7,509 nt of DNA from Saprospiraceae bacterium (lineage in GTDB: Bacteria; Bacteroidota; Bacteroidia; Bacteroidales; JAIPBB01), in the NCBI GenBank assembly GCA_021739805.1, contig JAIPBB010000272.1, forward strand, positions 1-7,509, in the 5' to 3' direction. Both the position numbers and the translations under genes were made by a program. Of the stretch, positions 1 through 5,361 are shown piece by piece. Below the pieces are notes generated by a model. That model did not search any database. It was not told the origin of the DNA and worked only from the letters and a program-made list of their open reading frames with translations. The stretch's first letter is position 1. Each line of letters opens with the position of its first letter.

Positions 1-16
1 TTTCAAACTTTTTCAT
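1..16 (-). CDS. Possible 5' end of a minus-strand gene leaving the window
   Basis: Read on the minus strand, positions 16 to 1 give an ATG followed by AAA AAG TTT GAA, that is MKKFE, open to the window edge. The gene would lie 118 bp downstream of pyrE on the same strand. Its start codon abuts, and by two bases overlaps, the 8-bp repeat array. In Bacteroidetes the gene after pyrE is often a small SRPBCC-fold protein whose N-terminus reads like M-K-x-F/I-E-S-K. The five visible residues fit that, but five residues cannot identify a family, so this is context inference only. There is no Shine-Dalgarno sequence, which is normal for the phylum. Confidence 0.35.
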
Positions 17-110
17 GATATAATGATGTAATGATACAATGATGTAATGATGTAATGATGTAATGATAAAATGAATTTAACAATATAACAATTGAACAAT
101 CGAACAATTG
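15..110. repeat. Twelve-unit tandem array with 8-bp period (two unit types)
   Basis: Units start at 15, 23, 31, 39, 47, 55, 63, 71, 79, 87, 95 and 103, with no phase slip. The first seven are ATGATGTA or close variants (ATGATATA, ATGATACA, ATGATAAA; four are exactly ATGATGTA). Unit 71-78 (ATGAATTT) is intermediate. The last four are AACAATNN (AACAATAT, AACAATTG, AACAATCG, AACAATTG). A related AACAATAA follows at 118-125, out of phase. The array fills most of the gap between the pyrE stop and the possible next minus-strand start codon. It is too short and regular for CRISPR. Copy number could vary by slippage; because 8 is not a multiple of 3, it would shift a frame if translated. Confidence 0.85.
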
Positions 111-134
111 TCAATTAAACAATAATTTAGCAAT

Positions 135-776
135 TTATTTCCCCCAATTGGCTGGATCTTCACGCCATTTGCTTAAAGAGCTAATATCAGATTCTTTGAT
201 ATATCCTGTTTCCAAAGCTTGCTTTATTAGAATTTCATAATTTGAAAGGGTAAACAATTTGCATTTTGCTTTTTTGAAATTATCTTCAGCAGTTTTAAAT
301 CCATAAGTGAAAATTGCAACCATACCTTTAACTTTACATCCTGCTTCTTCCAATGCTTTCACTGCATTCAGACTGCTTCCACCGGTTGACACCAAATCTT
401 CGACAACCACAACTGATTGACCGGAGTTTACAACTCCTTCGATTTTATTTTCAAGACCATGAGCCTTGCTGGATGAACGGACATAAACAAAAGGCTTTCC
501 CAAATCCTGGGCAATCAATACTCCATGAGGAATTCCTGCGGTTGCAACTCCGGCAATTACATCAATATCACCAAATTCTTCATTTATGATATTTACTAAT
601 TCCTGGCGAATATTATTTCTAATTTTTGGATATGATAATGTTTTTCGGTTATCACAATAAATTGGAGATTTCCAACCTGATGCCCACGTAAATGGATTAG
701 AATTATTCAACTTTATTGCTTTAATTTGCAATAAGAATTCTGCAGTTTTTAAGGCGACTTCTTTATTTAACTTCAT
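135..776 (-). CDS. pyrE: Orotate phosphoribosyltransferase
   Basis: PyrE joins orotate and PRPP to give OMP and pyrophosphate, the fifth step of de novo pyrimidine synthesis, in the cytoplasm as a homodimer. The 213-residue protein has the family's usual length. Visible features are an orotate-site segment around residues 33-44 (SGWKSPIYCDNR), the GVATAGIPHG segment at 76-85, the flexible catalytic loop with R100, K104 and H106, and the PRPP-binding motif VVVVEDLVSTGGSS at 122-135. The position matching Lys100 of the enterobacterial enzyme is Ser101; I recall this in Bacteroidetes homologues, so it is probably clade-normal. The ATG at 776-774 is only 2 bp from the start of the divergent NUDIX gene, an arrangement common in this phylum. 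No clear terminator follows; instead the 8-bp repeat array lies 3' of it. Confidence 0.97.
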   Translation of the reverse strand: MKLNKEVALKTAEFLLQIKAIKLNNSNPFTWASGWKSPIYCDNRKTLSYPKIRNNIRQELVNIINEEFGDIDVIAGVATAGIPHGVLIAQDLGKPFVYVRSSSKAHGLENKIEGVVNSGQSVVVVEDLVSTGGSSLNAVKALEEAGCKVKGMVAIFTYGFKTAEDNFKKAKCKLFTLSNYEILIKQALETGYIKESDISSLSKWREDPANWGK

Positions 777-778
777 AG

Positions 779-1402
779 ATGCAAATGTATAAAGTTTTTC
801 TTAAAAATAAGATAATTTACTTAACTGAAAAAAATAATTTTTTCACTATTACTGAAAATGAGATTTTACATGAATATAAAAGCAAAAATCAATTAAAATC
901 TCTAATCGAAAACTTTCACATTAACTCCCAAATTAACAACTTAATAATCCACACATCAGAAATTAAAAAACTTGCAAATGACTTCTTTTCTGCCTTTCAT
1001 CTTATTGAAGCAGCAGGTGGATTGGTGAGAAATGAAAAGGATGAAATACTTTGTATTTTCAGGCTCGGCAAGTGGGATTTGCCAAAAGGAAAAATTGATG
1101 AAGGTGAAAGCCCCGAAATTGCAGCAATAAGAGAAGTTAAAGAAGAAACAGGAATCAGAAATATTAAAATTATTAAAAAACTTCAACCAACATTTCACAT
1201 GTATGTTTTAAATAATGAATGGGTTGTTAAAAAAACACATTGGTTTGAAATGTTTACCAATTCCAAACAAAATCTTAAACCACAAATTGAAGAGGATATC
1301 ACAAAGGTTGAATGGAAATCGGAAACTGAAATTCAGAAAGTTTTGAATAATACTTATAATTCGATTTATGAGTTGGTATCAAATTATTTATTAAAATCTT
1401 AA
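779..1402 (+). CDS. NUDIX hydrolase family protein
   Basis: This is a probable nucleoside-diphosphate-linked pyrophosphohydrolase of the NUDIX superfamily; the substrate cannot be read from the sequence. The Nudix box GX5EX7REUXEEXGU is complete at residues 104-126 (G104, E110, R118, E119, E122, E123, G125, I126), so metal-binding catalysis should be intact. It is preceded by WDLPKGK, typical of the fold. About 75 residues precede the domain, a lysine- and asparagine-rich extension of unclear role that I believe is usual in the Bacteroidetes proteins found next to pyrE. The start could be ATG 779 or ATG 785 (205 residues); neither has a Shine-Dalgarno sequence. The 2-bp gap to divergent pyrE means its promoter would have to lie within pyrE. 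It is followed by a 95-bp intergenic region. Confidence 0.93.
   Translation: MQMYKVFLKNKIIYLTEKNNFFTITENEILHEYKSKNQLKSLIENFHINSQINNLIIHTSEIKKLANDFFSAFHLIEAAGGLVRNEKDEILCIFRLGKWDLPKGKIDEGESPEIAAIREVKEETGIRNIKIIKKLQPTFHMYVLNNEWVVKKTHWFEMFTNSKQNLKPQIEEDITKVEWKSETEIQKVLNNTYNSIYELVSNYLLKS
782..789 (-). promoter_or_regulatory. Candidate -7 box for pyrE inside the NUDIX start
   Basis: On the minus strand this reads TACATTTG, a full match to the Bacteroidetes -7 consensus TAnnTTTG and the same octamer as at 5328-5335. It ends 6 bp before the pyrE ATG, so transcription would begin at or just before the start codon, giving a leaderless or nearly leaderless mRNA. No TTG element is seen at the expected -33 distance, which lowers confidence. 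Confidence 0.35.
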
Positions 1403-1414
1403 TAAAAAAATTTA

Positions 1415-1444
1415 TTGTTTATTAATTAATCCTTATTATATTTG
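1415..1444 (+). promoter_or_regulatory. Bacteroidetes-type promoter of the envelope gene cluster
   Basis: A TTG at 1415-1417 is followed after 19 bp by TATATTTG at 1437-1444, matching the phylum's -33 and -7 elements (TTTG or TTG, about 19-23 bp, TAnnTTTG). Transcription should start near 1449-1451, giving a leader of roughly 50 nt before the TTG start at 1498. The -7 box overlaps the left arm of an inverted repeat, so it may be regulated. Confidence 0.65.
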
Positions 1445-1487
1445 TGAAATAATATTGCATTGCATTAATAAGATAGTTTTTCACAAA
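1441..1487. repeat. 9-bp perfect inverted repeat overlapping the promoter
   Basis: TTTGTGAAA at 1441-1449 and its exact reverse complement TTTCACAAA at 1479-1487 are separated by 29 bp. The left arm contains the TTTG of the -7 box and the presumed start point, and the right arm lies in the leader. Transcripts from this promoter would carry only the right arm intact, so a DNA-binding operator is likelier than an RNA hairpin. The spacer contains a direct duplication, ATTGCATTGCAT, at 1454-1465. Confidence 0.5.
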
Positions 1488-1497
1488 CAATAAGAGC

Positions 1498-2346
1498 TTG
1501 ATATATAATACTTCCATAAAAAGAAAATCTATAAACATTTTTGCTATTATATCAATCAGCATCTTTCTTCAATCTTGCACAGGACTAATTCAAAAAGCTT
1601 ATCTTCCAACCCCTCAAGGCATATGTAATTTTGAAGAAAAAGGAGATATGAATCTAAAATTTAATGGTAATATTTCGGTGCAACAAGTTCAATATAATTA
1701 TGCATACAATGACCATTGGGGTTTAACTTCTAAAATCTTATATAGTTATAAAAATAAAAGTAGTTTCAATTTAGGAGTTGTTAGATATAAAAACTACTCT
1801 AACAAGTATTTCGAACTATCCGGTGGTTTTGGATATGCAAATATTAACTCAAAAATTAAAGATCGACCAGTTACTTCATATTTAAAAGAGTATTATTCTC
1901 ACGACATTCAAAGTGAATATTATAGTTTGTACTTACAACCAAGCATATCATTTCAAACACAAAGCGGTTCATTGTTTGGGTTTTCATTGAATTTCAATAA
2001 TTTATATTACACCAAATATGACTACAAATATAAACTTGAACCATATAGAGGTCTTTATCAATATCTACCTGATATTGAATGGGACACCTTATCAAAAAAG
2101 AACTTTTATACATCATTCATTGAACCAACTTTGACATTGCAAACTAATAAGGATAAGATTAATTTTTCCTTTCAATTAGGCTATTCTTTCAGTACTATTC
2201 AATATGTTAATCACAACTATTTTATTGAATACCAATATATAAATAGCAGTACTAGCAATCCTAATTTAAAGGATTACGAATTTCTACATCCAAGATATAG
2301 GCATTTAATTTTGAACTTAGGTATTATAATAAAACTTGACAAATAG
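1498..2346 (+). CDS. Predicted lipoprotein, beta-strand-rich, function unknown
   Basis: The 282-residue protein starts with a basic N-region (K8, R9, K10), a hydrophobic stretch at 12-24 and a lipobox LQSC with Cys27, so it should be lipidated and carried to the envelope. After it come YLPTPQ at 35-40 and many alternating aromatic and polar strands (QVQYNYAY, ELSGGFGYA, SLYLQPSISF, FSFQLGYSF), suggesting a beta-barrel or beta-sandwich. The layout of lipobox, Y-x-P motif and then strands resembles a common uncharacterised Bacteroidetes lipoprotein family, by recollection only. The start is TTG at 1498: the frame is closed upstream at 1474-1476 (TAG), and the first in-frame ATG is residue 51, which would remove the signal peptide. 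It is first in a likely four-gene operon, with 25 bp to the next gene. Confidence 0.75.
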   Translation: MIYNTSIKRKSINIFAIISISIFLQSCTGLIQKAYLPTPQGICNFEEKGDMNLKFNGNISVQQVQYNYAYNDHWGLTSKILYSYKNKSSFNLGVVRYKNYSNKYFELSGGFGYANINSKIKDRPVTSYLKEYYSHDIQSEYYSLYLQPSISFQTQSGSLFGFSLNFNNLYYTKYDYKYKLEPYRGLYQYLPDIEWDTLSKKNFYTSFIEPTLTLQTNKDKINFSFQLGYSFSTIQYVNHNYFIEYQYINSSTSNPNLKDYEFLHPRYRHLILNLGIIIKLDK

Positions 2347-2371
2347 AAAATATAAACCAAAACATAATAAA

Positions 2372-3442
2372 ATGAAAATACTATTTTTTTTAGCATCAAT
2401 TTGCCTTCTGGTAATCTTTGCAAATGCACAAACAGAGCAAATCGAAAATTTAATTGAAGAAGGCGTGTCGCTTCACGATAAAGGTAAATATGATGAAGCA
2501 TTAAAGAAGTACGATAAAGCTTTAAAGCTTGATGAAACAAACATGGTTGCAATTGCTGAAAAGTCATACACACTAATGGCCATGAAAAAGTTTGATGAAG
2601 CTATTTCAGTATGCAAACAAGGGATAAAAACTGATCCAGACTCAAAATCTTTAAGAAGCATTTATACAAACTATGCCTTATGTTTAGAATACAATGATAA
2701 AATTAAGGAAGCTTTGAAAATCTATGATGAAGCAATTAATAAGTTTCCTGACTATTATCAACTCTATTTTAATAAAGGAATCACTTTGATTAGGTCGGGA
2801 GAAGTGGATGAAGCTATACTTAGTTTTGAAAAATCAATTATGTTAAATCCAAATCATGCCAGTTCTCATAATGCAATTGGTCGAATTCAAATGGATAATA
2901 AAAAGCATATCCCTGCTTTGATGGCTTTATGCAGGTTTTTGGTTATTGAGTCGAAAGGCGATAGAGCAGAATCCAACCTAACTCTTGTGAAAGAAATAAT
3001 GGGAGGCAATTCGAAAAAAACCGGAAGAAATACTATAACTATTAATGTTGACGCTGATATGCTGTCTGACACATCAGATATTAAAAAAGAAAATGAATTT
3101 GGATCTGCTTACTTAATCCTTGCAATGTCAGGAGCTCTCGATTTCTCAAAAGAGAATAAAAAGAAAACAGAAGTAGAGTTATTTATTGGCAAAATGGAGA
3201 CCCTATGCTCTATGTTGGCCGAGACCCGGAAAGATAACTATGGTTTTTATTGGGAATATTATGCACCTTATTTTATTGAAATGAAAGAAAAAGAACTAAT
3301 AGAACCTTTTGCATATATTGTTTTTGCTTCGTCTGACGCTAAACAAGTATCAAAATGGATTTCTAAAAATGAAAAGTTGCTTAAAGATTTTTATATATGG
3401 TCTTCTGAATATCAATGGGAGCTGAAAAAAGCTGAAGAATAA
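2372..3442 (+). CDS. Periplasmic tetratricopeptide-repeat protein
   Basis: The 356-residue protein begins with a signal peptide at residues 1-19 (MKILFFLASICLLVIFANA) with likely cleavage before Gln20. Residues about 24-196 form four good TPR units and one weak one, with classic positions visible (GKYDEALKKYDKALKLD, KFDEAISVCKQGIKTDP, KIKEALKIYDEAI, GEVDEAILSFEKSIMLNP). TPRs bind proteins, so a scaffold role in the periplasm is the general expectation. The C-terminal part, about 205-356, is not TPR. It contains the aromatic stretch YGFYWEYYAPYFIEMKEKEL and is probably helical; I cannot assign it. I chose ATG 2372 because it puts the signal peptide at the N-terminus; a TTG at 2336 would add 12 hydrophilic residues and overlap the preceding gene. 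Confidence 0.85.
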   Translation: MKILFFLASICLLVIFANAQTEQIENLIEEGVSLHDKGKYDEALKKYDKALKLDETNMVAIAEKSYTLMAMKKFDEAISVCKQGIKTDPDSKSLRSIYTNYALCLEYNDKIKEALKIYDEAINKFPDYYQLYFNKGITLIRSGEVDEAILSFEKSIMLNPNHASSHNAIGRIQMDNKKHIPALMALCRFLVIESKGDRAESNLTLVKEIMGGNSKKTGRNTITINVDADMLSDTSDIKKENEFGSAYLILAMSGALDFSKENKKKTEVELFIGKMETLCSMLAETRKDNYGFYWEYYAPYFIEMKEKELIEPFAYIVFASSDAKQVSKWISKNEKLLKDFYIWSSEYQWELKKAEE

Positions 3443-3485
3443 GAGTTTTATTTTTAATGAGTAACAAAATTGAATATTACCAATT

Positions 3486-4853
3486 ATGAAAAAAATTATA
3501 GTAATTCTACTACTGCTCCCAATTACAATCTTTTCGCAAAATTTTAAGACTAAAAAAGTTAAGGTTATATCAGATGATAAAACAATAAAAGAAGAATATT
3601 ATATCAGAAAAGATGAACCAAATATAAAGGAAGGGGAATATATTCAGTTTATCAATAAAGTTAAAACCCAGGTTGGAAATTATTCTAACAATAAAAAAGA
3701 TGGAGAATGGAAGTATTATCACAAATCTGGAGAGTTGAAGTCAACAGGAAATTATCTTGATGATATAAAAGTGGGGGAATGGAAGTATTATGACTATTAT
3801 GGAAATTTGGACTATTCAGGCAATTACACAAACAATAATAAAAATGGGAAATGGGAGTATCGCAACAATACTGGCAAATTAAATTTCTGTGGCTATTATA
3901 AAGAGAATATAAAAGATGGGAAATGGACATATTATAATAAAAACAAAATATCATCTGAACTATATTATTCTCAAGGGCTTATTGATAGTGTCTTTGGCTA
4001 TTCTGAAGATGATCAATTAGTTTATGAACTCAGGTATTTTAATGATAAAACCGGACTATGCAAATCTTACTATGACAATGGTAAAATTAAAGAAATCATT
4101 GAGTTGAAAAACCGAGAAATGGATGGGATTTGTAAAACATATTTTGACAACGGGCAACTTCATCGGGAAACTCTATATAGTAAATCAAAAAAACAAACTG
4201 TAGTTAGCGTATTTGATTATTTCGGAAATAAGCTTGATGGTGGTAATTTAAAGGATGGAAACGGAATTTATATAATTTATCATTTATATGATAAAAAAGA
4301 TGATACTTTGAAAAGAAAAACGGTTGCTGAGTATAAAGATGGTGAGTTAAATGGTACATCTAAAGAATATTATAGAAATGGAAAGCTTGAAAGTAAGGGG
4401 AAATATGAAAATGGGAAGCCGAAAGGTACATGGGTGTTCTATAATGAAGATGGTTCAATGGATAGAACCTTCAAATATGAATTAGATGATGAAGAAAAGA
4501 ATGAAACAGTCGAACGTTTGGTATTTAATACTGACAACTATAGTGACACTAATGTTGTAGAGCCTGCATTTCGAGGTGGAGATAGAACGAGGATAAGGTT
4601 TCTTCAGGATTATATAAACTACCCTGAGGAAGCCAGAGAAAAAGGTATTTCAGGAACAGTATTTATTCAATTTACAATCAACTGTATTGGAGAAATAGAG
4701 TCAATAAAAATACTTCGGGGAGTTTCTAAGTCTATTGATGATGAAGCCATAAAGGTAATTACGTTAATGCCAAGATGGAATCCCGGCTTACAATATGGAA
4801 TCCCGGTTCGAGTTCAATTTAATATGCCTATAAAGTTTACATTAGCTGATTAA
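3486..4853 (+). CDS. Exported MORN/YwqK-repeat protein with C-terminal TonB_C domain
   Basis: The 455-residue protein has a short signal peptide (residues 1-18, MKKIIVILLLLPITIFSQ), which predicts a periplasmic or outer-membrane location. Residues about 45-330 are MORN-like repeats of the YwqK type. Four copies of the G-x-W-x-Y core start at G73, G97, G121 and G145, exactly 24 residues apart, with further copies such as DGICKTYFDNGQL, NGTSKEYYRNGKL and KGTWVFYNEDG. Residues about 360-453 match the TonB C-terminal domain: FRGGD, YPEEAREKGISGTV, then DDEAIKVI, MPRWNPG and VRVQFNMPIKF. Unlike TonB it has no permanent membrane anchor or proline-rich spacer, so energy coupling is unlikely; the domain may bind an envelope partner. 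The databases' name 'YwqK family antitoxin' for such repeats should not be read as function. The gene is 43 bp after the TPR gene and 25 bp before the next. Confidence 0.88.
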   Translation: MKKIIVILLLLPITIFSQNFKTKKVKVISDDKTIKEEYYIRKDEPNIKEGEYIQFINKVKTQVGNYSNNKKDGEWKYYHKSGELKSTGNYLDDIKVGEWKYYDYYGNLDYSGNYTNNNKNGKWEYRNNTGKLNFCGYYKENIKDGKWTYYNKNKISSELYYSQGLIDSVFGYSEDDQLVYELRYFNDKTGLCKSYYDNGKIKEIIELKNREMDGICKTYFDNGQLHRETLYSKSKKQTVVSVFDYFGNKLDGGNLKDGNGIYIIYHLYDKKDDTLKRKTVAEYKDGELNGTSKEYYRNGKLESKGKYENGKPKGTWVFYNEDGSMDRTFKYELDDEEKNETVERLVFNTDNYSDTNVVEPAFRGGDRTRIRFLQDYINYPEEAREKGISGTVFIQFTINCIGEIESIKILRGVSKSIDDEAIKVITLMPRWNPGLQYGIPVRVQFNMPIKFTLAD

Positions 4854-4878
4854 TATTAATTGATAAATAGAATTTTGC

Positions 4879-5280
4879 ATGAAATCATTAACCAATAAAT
4901 ACCTAGTCTATTTCTTTATTATATCAATATTAATAATAATTGGATGCGAAAAAACACCATTCGATTATAGAAATAAATATTGTGGAGAATGGGATTTCAC
5001 AATAAATGCTAATAGTTTTAATATGACGGACTCATCATCATCTGATACTGTATATTATTATAAAGGAGAAATATGGTATGAAAACAGAAAGAAAATTTCT
5101 ATTGAATACTTAGAAAATATTGTATTAGAATTTGACATTAACAAAGATGGAGAAATATTTATTGATGAGTATTATGATATCACAGGAAAATTTAGCGATG
5201 AGCATAATGTAAGTTTTCGCAAATACTCTGGAGGTCTTGGAGCTGGAACTTCACATAATGTAAGCGGAGTTAAAAAATAA
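4879..5280 (+). CDS. Small predicted lipoprotein with EF-hand-like loop
   Basis: This 133-residue protein has a hydrophobic segment at 9-21 and a lipobox IIGC with Cys23, so it should be a lipoprotein. The mature part starts with a YRNKYCGEWDF segment (30-40), a style frequent in small lipocalin-like Bacteroidetes lipoproteins. A serine-rich loop follows at 52-55, and it ends GGLGAGTSHNVSGVKK. Residues 86-97 (DINKDGEIFIDE) fit the EF-hand calcium loop DxNxDGxIxxxE at every key position. The flanks look like beta strands rather than helices, so this may be a calcium-binding beta-hairpin or a chance match. It is the last gene of the presumed operon, followed by an 81-bp gap with a new promoter. 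I do not recognise a named family. Confidence 0.75.
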   Translation: MKSLTNKYLVYFFIISILIIIGCEKTPFDYRNKYCGEWDFTINANSFNMTDSSSSDTVYYYKGEIWYENRKKISIEYLENIVLEFDINKDGEIFIDEYYDITGKFSDEHNVSFRKYSGGLGAGTSHNVSGVKK

Positions 5281-5327
5281 ATATCAAAATGACCAAATTA
5301 ATGAACTCAAAACTAAATAATCATCAT

Positions 5328-5335
5328 TACATTTG
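5328..5335 (+). promoter_or_regulatory. Candidate -7 box of the restriction-modification genes
   Basis: TACATTTG matches the Bacteroidetes -7 consensus TAnnTTTG exactly and would start a transcript near 5340, about 20 nt before the ATG at 5362. It sits inside an imperfect palindrome, TTACA-TT-TGTAA (5327-5338). No clear TTG is visible at the -33 distance. The leader is A/T-rich without a Shine-Dalgarno sequence, as usual for the phylum. Confidence 0.5.
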
Positions 5336-5361
5336 TAACTAACAATTTTTAAAATAATAGT

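Noticed and set aside
15..125. CRISPR-like or iteron array
   Set aside because: Units are only 8 bp with no spacers, and no cas or replication-initiator gene is present. It is a short tandem repeat.
721..728. TTAATTTG as a -7 box for the NUDIX gene
   Set aside because: It departs from TAnnTTTG at the invariant A, lies in pyrE codons and has no convincing -33 element.
1401..1416. Possible terminator hairpin AATAAA-AAAA-TTTATT after the NUDIX gene
   Set aside because: The six-pair stem is all A-T and has no proper U-tract, and such matches arise by chance in this AT-rich spacer.
2336..2371. TTG start of the TPR gene overlapping the previous gene by 11 bp
   Set aside because: It would put 12 charged residues before an otherwise standard signal peptide; ATG 2372 is clearly better.
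3486..4853. Antitoxin of a toxin-antitoxin pair (YwqK label)
   Set aside because: The protein is exported, has a TonB_C domain and no toxin partner beside it. The label reflects repeat similarity only.
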